Origin: Bacillota bacterium
Lineage (GTDB): Bacteria > Bacillota > Clostridia > Peptostreptococcales > Anaerovoracaceae
Reading direction: 5' to 3'
NCBI GenBank assembly: GCA_016280485.1
Contig: JAEEGU010000082.1
Span: 1 to 22,877, forward strand
Length of the DNA stretch: 22,877 nt
Part shown: piece by piece, positions 1-8,781 of the stretch
Numbering within the stretch: position 1 is the first letter of the stretch
How the letters are laid out: every line of letters starts with the position of its first letter
Notes under the pieces: generated by a model
The model's input: the letters and a program-made list of their open reading frames with translations, nothing else
Told to the model about the DNA's origin: nothing
Databases searched by the model: none
Position numbers and translations under genes: made by a program

Positions 1-558
1 GAGGTCTCTCGGAGTTGCAGTCATCTGTACGCCGAGTACGAAGTCAAAGTGGATAGGGTAGTCGATGTGACCCTTCTTTGCTGCCTTTAATGCGAGGTCG
101 ATCATACCCTTGTCGAATACTTCGCATTCAGGCTTGATGCCTCTTTGCTTCATGATATCGCCAAAGTTGTTGATTGTGTTATCTGTGTTGATGAAAATCT
201 CATCTCCGCCGAAGTTGCAGGTACCGCAGTCGAGGGTAGCCATTTCAGGTGTCGGAGTGATTTCTGTCGACTGAAGTCTTTCGAGGTCTGTCATACCTAC
301 TGCACCGCCTGTTGAAGGCTGAATGATAACATCCGGGCATTCTTTACGGATAGCATCAACCATTTCCTGGAATCTGCCCTTGTCCTGAGTAGGTGTACCG
401 TCATCCCATCTTACGTGAAGGTGAATGAGTGCTGCGCCTGCGTCATAAGCAGACTTTGCTTCTCTTACAACTTCCTCTACAGTATAAGGTACTGCAGGGT
501 TATTTTCCTTTGTTACTTCGGCTCCGCAAATGCATGCGCTGATAATCAGTTTTTCCAT
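1..558 (-). CDS. kce: 3-keto-5-aminohexanoate cleavage enzyme (partial, N-terminal part)
   Basis: Translating the reverse strand from the ATG at 558 gives 186 codons that run off the window start, so the C-terminal part is missing. The protein belongs to the BKACE (DUF849) family. It begins MEKLIISACICGAEVTKENN and contains IHLHVRWDDGTPTQDKGRF and IIQPSTGGAVGMTDLERL, as in Kce of lysine fermenters. In the family Kce condenses 3-oxo-5-aminohexanoate with acetyl-CoA, giving 3-aminobutyryl-CoA and acetoacetate, in the cytosol. Residues E14, H46 and H48 match the positions I recall for the catalytic/zinc residues of Kce; the last ligand, near residue 230, lies outside the window. A strong ribosome binding site, AAGGAGAT, ends six bases or fewer before the ATG. 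The gene is divergent from the 778 gene and has its own promoter. Other BKACE substrates cannot be fully excluded, but the match to Kce is close. Confidence 0.9.
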   Translation of the reverse strand, partial: MEKLIISACICGAEVTKENNPAVPYTVEEVVREAKSAYDAGAALIHLHVRWDDGTPTQDKGRFQEMVDAIRKECPDVIIQPSTGGAVGMTDLERLQSTEITPTPEMATLDCGTCNFGGDEIFINTDNTINNFGDIMKQRGIKPECEVFDKGMIDLALKAAKKGHIDYPIHFDFVLGVQMTATPRDL

Positions 559-631
559 CGTTATCTCCTTTTACATAAATCATTAGTTTGGTTTTTCTTT
601 GTTAGCAAACGCACTCGCGCCGCTAAATTTG

Positions 632-661
632 AGTATATCACAGAAAGAAAGCGCGTGTCAA
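632..661 (-). promoter_or_regulatory. Sigma-A-type promoter of kce
   Basis: On the minus strand a perfect TTGACA (656-661) is followed, after 18 bases, by TATACT (632-637). TGA lies just before the -10, giving an extended -10. The predicted transcript starts near 625 and has a leader of about 65 bases. A 10-base palindrome, CAAACGTTTG at 659-668, overlaps the -35 box and could be an operator. Confidence 0.75.
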
Positions 662-696
662 ACGTTTGGATAAACCTTTGGCAAAATCATATTTAA

Positions 697-726
697 CTTT
701 TAATAAAGTGGCTTTTGTAGTATAAT
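697..726 (+). promoter_or_regulatory. Probable promoter of the nine-gene plus-strand run
   Basis: A consensus -10 TATAAT is at 721-726. The -35 is poor: the best candidates are CTTTTA (697-702) or TTTTAA (698-703), 17-18 bases upstream. The region is AT-rich. Transcription would start near 733, with a leader of about 45 bases before the ATG at 778. The stretch 559-777 between the divergent genes holds only this promoter, the kce promoter and their ribosome binding sites. Confidence 0.5.
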
Positions 727-777
727 AACTGTGTATGAGTTTAAATAAAACAAAAATAAAATTTTGAGGTGAAATAG

Positions 778-1578
778 ATGCGAATTATTACAGCTTGCAG
801 TGGTGTTATCATGGTGCTTACTTCGGCTTGGTGCTTTATACACACCGGTAACACTTTTCTATCGCTGGCGTTTATCATAGGAGTGGCAATGATGATCCAG
901 GCCTTCGGTGGCATTTGTGCTTATATAGGGGCACGAAACGAGTTCTCGAAGTCGAGCTGGATCCTGTCTCAGGCCATCGCGACGGGCCTCTTGGCAATAG
1001 TCGTGCTCGGCAATATGTTAAACGTCGATGGCATGATAACAATCTTCTTCAGCCTGTGGTGCATGTATTCGGGCCTCCAGCAGACCGTTGCATCGGCGCA
1101 CATGATGCTCAGTAAAGAAGAGGGCTGGATTATCCCGCTCGCTCTCGGAGGAGTGGCGCTTGTAGCCGGCTTCTACGGCTTCTTCAACGCAGTGCTGCTT
1201 GCATTGTCAAACATCATGCTTGTAACGATTTTCCTGCTCGTGCAGGGTGCAAATGTCATTGCAATTGCGGTTAATATGCCCGGCAAGTACAAGATTTTCC
1301 CACATGACCACCTGACCCACGAAAAGGAAAAGCCTGAGCCTGATTTCAAGCTTGGCGACGATGCGGACAACCCTGAGGAAGAGGAAATCCCCGGCGTGAT
1401 TAAGCCGCAGTCAACACTTCCGGATTTCTCATTTTCCGATGTAAGTGCAAAGATTGACGATGCTGCTGAGGAGGCTGCTGAGGACACACCTCAGAGCATA
1501 GCCGACGATATCAGCGAAATCTTCGACGATGAAGACGAAGAAGAATACGAGAAAGAAGAATCCAATGACAGAGAGTAA
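778..1578 (+). CDS. HdeD-like (DUF308) membrane protein with acidic cytosolic tail
   Basis: The 266-residue protein has two parts. Residues 1 to about 165 form a series of hydrophobic segments (about six) with the short, Gly-rich, repeated-hairpin look of the HdeD/DUF308 family. Examples are the segments around MVLTSAWCFIHTG and LALGGVALVAGFYGFF. Residues from about 170 to 266 are hydrophilic and very acidic, with runs such as EEEEIPG and DDEDEEEYEKEES, and are probably disordered and cytosolic. HdeD proteins are linked to acid stress in enterobacteria; the role in Clostridia is not established, so no function is assigned. The ribosome binding site GAGGTGA (766-772) fits the ATG at 778. The last 14 bases overlap the start of the next gene, which suggests translational coupling with a second membrane protein. 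Confidence 0.75.
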   Translation: MRIITACSGVIMVLTSAWCFIHTGNTFLSLAFIIGVAMMIQAFGGICAYIGARNEFSKSSWILSQAIATGLLAIVVLGNMLNVDGMITIFFSLWCMYSGLQQTVASAHMMLSKEEGWIIPLALGGVALVAGFYGFFNAVLLALSNIMLVTIFLLVQGANVIAIAVNMPGKYKIFPHDHLTHEKEKPEPDFKLGDDADNPEEEEIPGVIKPQSTLPDFSFSDVSAKIDDAAEEAAEDTPQSIADDISEIFDDEDEEEYEKEESNDRE

Positions 1579-2584
1579 CGACAAGAAAACCAGAATAATT
1601 TCGTATGTCATAATCGCGGGAATACTCCTCACAGTGTGGTACATGCTTGATTTGGTACTGCTCACCTTTATTGTGGCATTTGTTTTCTACCATTTGGAAA
1701 GAAAAATCAAAATCCACTGCGACAAGGTGATGCCGTTTAACATGCCTGAAAAGGCAATCATTTCAGCCTGCTATATCCTGTTCATAATTCTGCTTGTTAT
1801 GTTTGTGAGCGAGGGTATGCCGGTTGTTGTTAACTGGTGCAAGTCCCTGGCCGGCGCATTTACATCGCTAAACATTACAGAGTTTTACGCAGAGCTGGAT
1901 CCGCATCTTAGACAATTCCTCGAGTACATTGATTTAGGCTCGACGGTGCGCAGCATAGGTACATGGATGAGCGGTCAGATTGCAGGCTACAGCACGAGCA
2001 CCCTGTCCTTTATGATTAATCTCTTCATTGCGCTTATTCTGGCATTCATTATTCTTTGCGAAAGAAAGCGCATCGAGGCGTTCGGCAAATCCATGTCTGA
2101 AAGCCGCGGCGCATATGTATATGAATACTTAGCAAACTTTGGAAAGAATTTCTGCGAAACCTTCGGAAAGGTAATGAAGGTGCAGATTACCATAGCGCTG
2201 GTAAACGGCATTGCGTCCACGATTGCGCTGGCAATTATGGGATTTCCGGGAGTGCCGGCACTTGGCATCATGATTTTCTGCCTCGGGCTCATCCCTGTGG
2301 CCGGAGTTATAGTGAGTCTGATTCCGCTTTCGATTCTGGCACTTTCAATCGGCGGCTGGATGAAGCTACTGGAGGTAATCATCATGATTTGCGTGCTCCA
2401 CGCAATCGAGGCATATCTTTTAAATCCAAAGCTCATGTCCAGCAAAACCAATTTGCCTGTCAGCTTCACGCTGATTATCCTGCTCGTTGGAGAGCACTAT
2501 CTGGGAGTATGGGGCCTGCTCATCGGCGTGCCTCTGTTCCTCTTCCTGATGAAGCTGTTAGAGGTAGAATATGAAGGTAAATGA
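1565..2584 (+). CDS. AI-2E/PerM-family membrane transporter
   Basis: This is a polytopic membrane protein of 339 residues from the chosen start. The N-terminal pair of hydrophobic segments, the soluble middle, and the C-terminal block with HAIEAYLLNPKLMSSKTNLP and YLGVWGLLIGVPLFLFLMKL are typical of the AI-2E transporter (PF01594) family. Members export or take up varied small molecules or ions, and autoinducer-2 export is proven for only a few, so the substrate is unknown. An in-frame ATG at 1529 would add MKTKKNTRKKNP. I prefer 1565 (MTESNDKKTR) because the longer version has no better ribosome binding site and would overlap the upstream gene by 50 bases. The end overlaps the next gene by 14 bases, so three consecutive genes here are coupled. 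Confidence 0.85.
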   Translation: MTESNDKKTRIISYVIIAGILLTVWYMLDLVLLTFIVAFVFYHLERKIKIHCDKVMPFNMPEKAIISACYILFIILLVMFVSEGMPVVVNWCKSLAGAFTSLNITEFYAELDPHLRQFLEYIDLGSTVRSIGTWMSGQIAGYSTSTLSFMINLFIALILAFIILCERKRIEAFGKSMSESRGAYVYEYLANFGKNFCETFGKVMKVQITIALVNGIASTIALAIMGFPGVPALGIMIFCLGLIPVAGVIVSLIPLSILALSIGGWMKLLEVIIMICVLHAIEAYLLNPKLMSSKTNLPVSFTLIILLVGEHYLGVWGLLIGVPLFLFLMKLLEVEYEGK

Positions 2585-3746
2585 TATCATAATTATAGGT
2601 GCAGGTGCGTCCGGTTTGGCCGCGGCCATTACGGCTGCGCGCACTAATCCGCAGGCCTGCATTCTTATATTGGAAAAAAAGGACAAACCGGCGAGGAAGC
2701 TTTTGGCTACCGGTAACGGCAGGTGCAATATTACGAACCTCGCATGCCCGGGCTATCGTAACACCTTAAGGTTTTTCGAGTCGGTGGGAATCCTCGCCCG
2801 CGAGGAAAACGAGGGCAGATTCTATCCTTACACGGGTAAAGCGAGCGATGTGGTGCATGCTCTTCTTCGCACGGCAAAGGCTCTTGGAATTGAGATTCTT
2901 TGCGGCGCAGAGGTAACGGAGGTGTCAAAGGCAGACAACGGCTTTTCCGTAAAGCTTGCAGGCGGAGAGGTGCATACTTCGCGTAAGCTTCTCATCGCGG
3001 CGGGAGGCAAGGCTTCCCCGCAATACGGCACAAGCGGTGATGCGGGCAGACTCGCAAGGAGCCTGGGTCACAGCGTGACAAAGCTTGCTCCGGCACTTAC
3101 GAGCATTGACATAAAGGGGGCTGACGGCACTCTAAAGGGAATCAGAGTAAAGGCAAGAGTAAGCCTCTACCTTGGGGACCGCGAAAAAAGCGAGGAAAGA
3201 CTCCTTGCGAGCGAGCTTGGGGAGCTGCAGTTTACGGAAACGGGGATATCGGGAGTCTGCGTGTTTAACCTAAGCCGCCTCCTTGAGATAGACGACAATC
3301 GGGCGTTTGAGAACTACGAGGCGGAGATTGACTTTGCGCCTGACATGGACATAAACACTGTAAAGGAGCTTCTCTCAGAGCGGGAAACCATAGAGGGCAT
3401 GACGCAGGATGAAATCCTTTCCGGAATTGTCGACGAGCGAATCGCAAAAATTATAGCAGCTCGCGCGGAGCACGAAAAATATGCCATGGACACCGCAGCG
3501 GATTTTGCGGCAGGCTTAAAGGCATTCAGACTAAAGGTCGCCTCTGCGGGCGGCTGGAAGGCTGCTCAGTGCACCAGAGGCGGAGTTCCTCTTTCGGAGG
3601 TCGAACCCGAAACCATGGAATCAAAGCTCTGCCCGGGACTTTTCCTTTCGGGAGAGGTCCTCGATTATGACGGACCGTGCGGGGGCTTTAACCTGCAGCA
3701 CGCATGGGAAACCGGTATGAAGGCCGGAGTTAAAATGGCAAAATAA
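2571..3746 (+). CDS. HI0933/BaiN-type NAD(P)/FAD-dependent oxidoreductase
   Basis: This cytosolic flavoprotein has 391 residues. An N-terminal FAD-binding Rossmann motif is visible as IIIIGAGASGLAAAI (GAGASG at 10-15). The LEKKDKPARKLLATGNGRCNITN block (about residues 35-57) is diagnostic of the HI0933/YhiN/BaiN group. The C-terminal FLSGEVLDYDGPCGGFNLQHAW (about 363-384) is the second conserved FAD-contact region of that family. BaiN of bile-acid dehydroxylating clostridia belongs here, but most members are uncharacterised and no bai genes lie nearby, so no substrate is claimed. Length is slightly short for the family but the protein appears complete. Its GAGGTAGA ribosome binding site and start lie inside the end of the upstream permease gene. 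Another, unrelated FAD enzyme follows 18 bases later. Confidence 0.88.
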   Translation: MKVNDIIIIGAGASGLAAAITAARTNPQACILILEKKDKPARKLLATGNGRCNITNLACPGYRNTLRFFESVGILAREENEGRFYPYTGKASDVVHALLRTAKALGIEILCGAEVTEVSKADNGFSVKLAGGEVHTSRKLLIAAGGKASPQYGTSGDAGRLARSLGHSVTKLAPALTSIDIKGADGTLKGIRVKARVSLYLGDREKSEERLLASELGELQFTETGISGVCVFNLSRLLEIDDNRAFENYEAEIDFAPDMDINTVKELLSERETIEGMTQDEILSGIVDERIAKIIAARAEHEKYAMDTAADFAAGLKAFRLKVASAGGWKAAQCTRGGVPLSEVEPETMESKLCPGLFLSGEVLDYDGPCGGFNLQHAWETGMKAGVKMAK

Positions 3747-3764
3747 AAATAACGGAGAAGGTAA

Positions 3765-5342
3765 ATGACGTTTTATCGTATAAACGAGATAAAACTGAAG
3801 ATAGGCGAGCCGCAGGAAAGAATCCCGGAGCATATTAAAAAAAGACTCGGGCGAGCAGGCCGCGGACTGCAAATTACGGATTACCGCATTGTAAAGGAGT
3901 CAATAGATGCGCGCGACAAGGGCGACATCCTGATAGTCTACAGCGTGGAGTTTGCGGCCGATGCAAAGCTTGACCTCCCGGTAGCGGAGATTGCAAAATA
4001 CGAGCTTCCTGCGAGCGGAGATAAAAAGCTTTCGGGACGGCCTGTTGTGTGCGGCTTTGGGCCGTGCGGCATGTTTGCGGGGCTGATTCTCGCATCCGCG
4101 GGCTTTTGCCCCATAATCCTCGAGCGCGGCAGCTTAATGGAAAAGCGCATTGAAAAGGTCGACGCCTTCTGGAAGAGAGGCGAGCTTGACACCGAGTGCA
4201 ACGTACAGTTCGGCGAAGGTGGGGCCGGCACGTTTTCGGACGGAAAGCTCACGACAAACATCAAAGACCCACGCATAGCCAAGGTTCTTGAAGAGTTCGT
4301 GCTTGCGGGGGCAAACGAAGACATAAAGTACAGGCACAAGCCACATATCGGGACGGATGTCCTGCGCGACGTGGTCGTTAACATCAGAAAGAAAATTGAA
4401 ACCTTAGGCGGAGAAATAATTTTCGACGCAAGGCTTAGCGATATTACTCTTGAAGAGGGAGCCTCCGGGAAAAGCCTAAGCAGCATATCCTACGTAAAAA
4501 GGAGCGAAAACGGCGGGACTGAAGAGCGAAAGATCTCTACAAACTGCCTGATCCTTGCGATAGGGCACAGCGCGCGCGATACGTTCCGCATGCTGTGTGA
4601 AAAGGGCATGGAAATGCAGCAAAAGGCCTTTTCGATTGGGCTGCGCATTCAGCATCCGCAAATCCTGATTGACAGGGCACAGTACGGCAGACCGCATGCA
4701 AAGGCGGGACTTCCGCCTGCAGAATACAAGCTGTCCTACCACTGCAAGGAAAGCGGCAGAGGCGTGTACACCTTTTGCATGTGCCCCGGCGGTGAGGTCA
4801 TTGCGGCAAGCTCTGCGGAGGGCTGCACCGTAACAAACGGCATGAGCTATCACGCAAGAGACGGCGAGTTTGCGAACTCGGCTCTGCTTGTCGATGTAAG
4901 AACCTCTGATTTCGGCTCGGACCATCCGCTGGCGGGCGTGGAGTTCCAGGAAAAATACGAGAAAATTGCTTATAAAAACAGCGCAGGCTACAGGCCGCCT
5001 GCATGCAGCTGGGGTGAGTTTGCGGACTGTAGCGATGCCGGCAAAAGGGTCAGGGAATGCTTGCCCGCATTTGCCATCGAATCGATGCTCGAGGCCATGC
5101 CTTTTATGGCAAGGCGGCTTCGCGGCTTTGACGAGAGCAGCGCGAAGCTCTTTGCGGTTGAAAGCCGCAGCTCGAGCCCTGTCAGGATTGTGAGAAATGA
5201 AGAGTTTCTCTCTTCCGTATCCGGCATCTATCCGGGCGGTGAAGGAGCAGGCTATGCAGGGGGCATAGTAAGTGCGGCGGTGGACGGCATAAAGCTTGCC
5301 GAAGCCGTGATTACGCGCTTCGCGAAAATTGAAGAGATGTAG
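3765..5342 (+). CDS. COG2509-type FAD-dependent dehydrogenase
   Basis: The protein has 525 residues. Residues 1 to about 85 form a small alpha/beta N-terminal domain (MTFYRINEIKLKIGE...). A Rossmann FAD-binding motif GFGPCG follows at 97-102 and LILERGS-like residues follow at the end of the second strand. CNVQFGEGGAGTFSDGKLTT (about 145-164) and IYPGGEGAGYAGGIVSAAVD near the C terminus are the hallmark blocks of the uncharacterised FAD-dependent dehydrogenases of COG2509, common in Firmicutes. CMCPGGEVIAASS in the middle is also conserved. Physiological substrate and electron acceptor are unknown. The AACGGAGAAGG ribosome binding site fits the ATG at 3765. It is the second flavoprotein in a row but is not a duplicate of the first: domain order and motifs differ. 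Confidence 0.87.
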   Translation: MTFYRINEIKLKIGEPQERIPEHIKKRLGRAGRGLQITDYRIVKESIDARDKGDILIVYSVEFAADAKLDLPVAEIAKYELPASGDKKLSGRPVVCGFGPCGMFAGLILASAGFCPIILERGSLMEKRIEKVDAFWKRGELDTECNVQFGEGGAGTFSDGKLTTNIKDPRIAKVLEEFVLAGANEDIKYRHKPHIGTDVLRDVVVNIRKKIETLGGEIIFDARLSDITLEEGASGKSLSSISYVKRSENGGTEERKISTNCLILAIGHSARDTFRMLCEKGMEMQQKAFSIGLRIQHPQILIDRAQYGRPHAKAGLPPAEYKLSYHCKESGRGVYTFCMCPGGEVIAASSAEGCTVTNGMSYHARDGEFANSALLVDVRTSDFGSDHPLAGVEFQEKYEKIAYKNSAGYRPPACSWGEFADCSDAGKRVRECLPAFAIESMLEAMPFMARRLRGFDESSAKLFAVESRSSSPVRIVRNEEFLSSVSGIYPGGEGAGYAGGIVSAAVDGIKLAEAVITRFAKIEEM

Positions 5343-5367
5343 CTTAAAATTGTGATGAAGGAAATAA

Positions 5368-7233
5368 ATGAATAGAAAAGCAAAGAATGCAGCTTGTAAG
5401 TTCATAGCGGTAGTTGTGGCCCTCGCCTGTGCAGCGGTGGGCGTATTGGCGTGCTTTGAGTGCGGATTTTACGGTATGATGTATGGCCGTACCTCGGCAG
5501 CGGGCGCCGAATCCGGGAGCCTGCGCGCATTTTCGGCAGAGGACCTTGGGGATGGATATATGCTGTTTTCGAATCATTACGACGGCTACGAAATAAAGGT
5601 CCCTTCGGGCATGAGCATAGATATGTCCATGGCGGAGGTATGCGCCGTAATTTACGATGATGTGACGCGGATAGAAATTTACAGGCAGGATTTAAACGGC
5701 GAAAGTGCTGAAGGCTATATTAACTATTCCAACAAGTTTGCGGCGGACAGCAAAATCAGGGTGATTGAAAGCCGCTATGTTGATGACGAGGAAACGGTGC
5801 ATCTGTTCATGTGGAGCCGTGGAAAAATCATGGACGGCGATCGCAATTATTATGCGAGCGTCGATATCGTTGATGAAAAGAGCAACGTCGTTTTTTCGAT
5901 TCTTTATAAGACGCAAAGGGAGATTGACGATTACAGCGATATTTCCTATCTCGCAGACAGCTTAAAGCCTGCATACCGTGTGTCACAAGCACCGCATGCA
6001 GCAAATACCGGCAAAATAGACTTAAATAAAGCCGACGGCATTTTCAGCAGATGGAACAGCGAAACGGCAGCCTTTTACGGAAGGTATTTAAGTGAAGTCA
6101 TGGCAGGACTTTCGTGGGGAATCTTTGAACCCGATTCGTCAAACTTTGATTACAATACCGTGCACCGTTATGAAAAAGAGTTCGGATACAAATTCCCGGT
6201 GGTGCTGAACTATACTCAGATTTCCGAAAAGAAATCGAATCTTGCCGAAAGACTTTCGATGGCGTGGAACGAGGGGAAGGTTACAGAGCTTACTCTGCAG
6301 ATGACAGCACTTGATGAGGGCAATATGATGTACGAGCTCCTCGGCGGGCAGTACGACGATTTTCTTAATGAATATGCGAAAACAATCGCGGATTTTAAGC
6401 ATCCTGTGCTGTTTCGTCCGCTCAATGAAATGAACGGTGACTGGTGCGTTTACAGCGCATATCATACCTGCAAGGATACCGAGATTTACAAAGCGGTTTA
6501 CAAATACATATATGACATTTTCGGAAAGCACGGTGCGCTTGAAAACACAATCTGGGTGTGGAATCCGAACAGCAGGTCTTTCCCGAATTACAAGTGGAAC
6601 GACGCTTTCATGTACTATCCGGGTGACGAATATGTGGATGTTGTGGGGCTTACCGCTTACAATACGGGCTGCTACTATTACACCTACGGCGAGGAGTGGC
6701 GCGAGTTTGCAGACCTCTACTCGGATCTCTATGACGAATATGCAAAGAGATTCGCAAAGCCTCTGATTATCACCGAGTTTGCATGCGCAGAGTTCGGCGG
6801 AGACAAGGCGGCATGGATGGAGGAAATGTTTAAGGTAATTGCGGGAATGGACCGCATAAAGATAGCAATATGGTGGGACGGCTGTGACTGGGACGCTTAC
6901 GGCAATGTGGCCAGGGCATACTATATCGACAGCAGCAGCGAGAGCCTTAGCACCTTCGGGCGTGGCATACGCGGCGAGTTTGATATCGAGGCTCCGAATC
7001 CGGATTTTTCATCCGCTTATACGGGGGAAAAGCTCGAAAAAATGAAGGCGGAGCTTGAGGAAAACAAGGCGGCGGCCTTTGCTGAGGGAACGACGGTTGA
7101 AGAGTATCTTGGAAAGGGCAGACCGGACACCAGACCGAGCTGGCTTATGCAAAAGCGTGACGGCAGCTTCGGATATTCGGACAAAAAGCTTAAGGAGCTT
7201 CAGGAAATAAATAAATTGAGCAAGGGGGAATAA
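5368..7233 (+). CDS. Membrane-anchored GH26-type glycoside hydrolase (beta-mannanase-like)
   Basis: The protein has 621 residues. A basic N terminus (MNRKAKN) precedes a hydrophobic stretch at about 11-38, which acts as a signal or anchor, so the protein is probably outside the cell. Residues of about 45-200 form an extra domain I do not recognise. From about 215 to 560 there is a GH26-like TIM barrel. HPVLFRPLNEMNGDW carries the probable acid/base E354, and KPLIITEFACAEFGG carries the probable nucleophile E470. The spacing of 116 residues is normal for family 26. ENTIWVWNPNS and VDVVGLTAYN are also typical. GH26 enzymes mostly cleave beta-1,4-mannan, some mixed-linkage glucan or xylan; the substrate is not readable from sequence. 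A charged Lys/Glu-rich tail follows the barrel. GAAGGAAA is the ribosome binding site. Confidence 0.82.
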   Translation: MNRKAKNAACKFIAVVVALACAAVGVLACFECGFYGMMYGRTSAAGAESGSLRAFSAEDLGDGYMLFSNHYDGYEIKVPSGMSIDMSMAEVCAVIYDDVTRIEIYRQDLNGESAEGYINYSNKFAADSKIRVIESRYVDDEETVHLFMWSRGKIMDGDRNYYASVDIVDEKSNVVFSILYKTQREIDDYSDISYLADSLKPAYRVSQAPHAANTGKIDLNKADGIFSRWNSETAAFYGRYLSEVMAGLSWGIFEPDSSNFDYNTVHRYEKEFGYKFPVVLNYTQISEKKSNLAERLSMAWNEGKVTELTLQMTALDEGNMMYELLGGQYDDFLNEYAKTIADFKHPVLFRPLNEMNGDWCVYSAYHTCKDTEIYKAVYKYIYDIFGKHGALENTIWVWNPNSRSFPNYKWNDAFMYYPGDEYVDVVGLTAYNTGCYYYTYGEEWREFADLYSDLYDEYAKRFAKPLIITEFACAEFGGDKAAWMEEMFKVIAGMDRIKIAIWWDGCDWDAYGNVARAYYIDSSSESLSTFGRGIRGEFDIEAPNPDFSSAYTGEKLEKMKAELEENKAAAFAEGTTVEEYLGKGRPDTRPSWLMQKRDGSFGYSDKKLKELQEINKLSKGE

Positions 7234-7236
7234 AAA

Positions 7237-8772
7237 ATGGTAGCTAAAAAACCTACAATGCTGATGATTCTTGACGGATTCGGTATCAATGACAATTACG
7301 ATGCAAATGCGATTTTGCAGGCGAACACACCGAATCTTGATGCCATATTCAAAAAATATCCGCACACATCCATAAAGGCGTGTGGACTTGATGTGGGACT
7401 TCCGGAGGGTCAGATGGGAAACTCCGAGGTGGGGCACCTTAATATCGGTGCGGGCCGCATCATCTATCAGGAATTAACGCGCATCACAAAGTCGATTGAG
7501 GATGGAGATTTCTTTGAAAATCCGGCGCTTTGCCATGCTATGGAGCACGCGAAGAAGAACGGCTCTGCCCTCCACATAATGGGTCTTGTTTCGGACGGTG
7601 GTGTGCACAGCCATATAAATCACTTAAAGGCACTTGTCACCATGGCAAAGAAAAAGGGCCTTTCAAAGGTTTATATTCACGCGTTTTTAGACGGACGTGA
7701 CGTTCCGCCAAGATGCGCATGTATCTATCTTGATGAGCTCAACGCTCACCTTGAAAATACGGGCATCGGCAGGATTGAGACCGTGCAGGGACGCTACTAT
7801 GCGATGGACAGAGACAAGCGCTGGGACCGCATAAAGCTTGCCTACGATGCACTTACAAAGGGCGAAGGCCACAAGGCGAAAACCGCAGACGATGCGGTAA
7901 ATACTGCGTACGAGCGCGGTGAAAACGACGAGTTTGTGGTTCCGACGATTGTTAGCGATGATGCACATCCTTTTGTGCCTGTTGCCGATAATGATGCAAT
8001 AATTATGTTCAATTTCCGTCCGGACAGAGCGCGCCAGATTACGCGCTGCTTTGCGGATCCGGCATTTGACGGATTTGAGCGTGAGCTGCAGCCAAAGAAT
8101 ATTGCTTATACCTGCATGACACAGTATGATGCGACCATGCCAAACGTGGAAATAGCTTATCCGCCGGAAAGCTACAAAAACACGCTCGGCGAATATCTTT
8201 CGAGCCTTAATATGAAGCAGCTTCGCATAGCAGAGACGGAAAAGTATGCTCATGTGACATTCTTCTTTAACGGCGGAGTGGAGGCTCCAAACCCGGGCGA
8301 GGACAGAGAACTCATCCCATCGCCAAAGGTTGCGACCTATGACTTAAAGCCTGAAATGAGCGCATACGAGGTTACTGAAAAGGTGCTCGAGAAAATCGCG
8401 TCGGACAAATACGACGTAATCATATTAAACTTTGCAAATGCAGACATGGTCGGACATACCGGCATTATGCAGGCTGCAATTTCGGCGGTTGAGGCGCTTG
8501 ATGTGTGCGTTCAAAGAATCGTGGATGCGGTGCTTGCAAAGGATGGGCAGATTCTGCTTACGGCAGATCACGGAAATGCGGATTGCATGATAGACGAAAA
8601 CGGTGCGCCTATGACGGCACACTCGCTTAATGAAGTGCCTCTTGTACACATTTCATCGGAGCCAAAGGAACTCAAAGCGGGCGGTCGTCTCGCGGATCTT
8701 TCGCCGACCCTTCTGGCACTCATGGGAATCCCGCAGCCTGCTGAAATGACAGGGCAGAGCCTGATTAAATAG
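7237..8772 (+). CDS. gpmI: 2,3-bisphosphoglycerate-independent phosphoglycerate mutase
   Basis: The 511-residue protein is full length for the family. It interconverts 3-phosphoglycerate and 2-phosphoglycerate in glycolysis and gluconeogenesis, using two Mn(II) ions. MLMILDGFGIND holds metal ligand D13. EGQMGNSEVGHLNIGAGR holds the phosphorylated serine, S63 here. MGLVSDGGVHSHINHL, HAFLDGRDVPP, RYYAMDRDKRWDR, FNFRPDRARQ and LLTADHGNAD are the other conserved active-site blocks. The gene starts three bases after the GH26 gene, with its AAGGGGGAA ribosome binding site inside that gene's 3' end, so the two are probably co-translated. It is not next to gap, pgk, tpiA or eno, with which it often travels in Firmicutes. 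Confidence 0.97.
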   Translation: MVAKKPTMLMILDGFGINDNYDANAILQANTPNLDAIFKKYPHTSIKACGLDVGLPEGQMGNSEVGHLNIGAGRIIYQELTRITKSIEDGDFFENPALCHAMEHAKKNGSALHIMGLVSDGGVHSHINHLKALVTMAKKKGLSKVYIHAFLDGRDVPPRCACIYLDELNAHLENTGIGRIETVQGRYYAMDRDKRWDRIKLAYDALTKGEGHKAKTADDAVNTAYERGENDEFVVPTIVSDDAHPFVPVADNDAIIMFNFRPDRARQITRCFADPAFDGFERELQPKNIAYTCMTQYDATMPNVEIAYPPESYKNTLGEYLSSLNMKQLRIAETEKYAHVTFFFNGGVEAPNPGEDRELIPSPKVATYDLKPEMSAYEVTEKVLEKIASDKYDVIILNFANADMVGHTGIMQAAISAVEALDVCVQRIVDAVLAKDGQILLTADHGNADCMIDENGAPMTAHSLNEVPLVHISSEPKELKAGGRLADLSPTLLALMGIPQPAEMTGQSLIK

Positions 8773-8781
8773 AGGTGTCTA

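Noticed and set aside
415..696. 93-codon plus-strand open frame over the kce start and promoter
   Set aside because: It overlaps the kce coding start and both promoters, and its composition is not protein-like.
4476..5405. Open frame of 309 codons antisense to the COG2509 dehydrogenase gene
   Set aside because: It lies fully over a well-supported gene, has no recognisable domain, and is an expected result of GC-biased codon use on the other strand.
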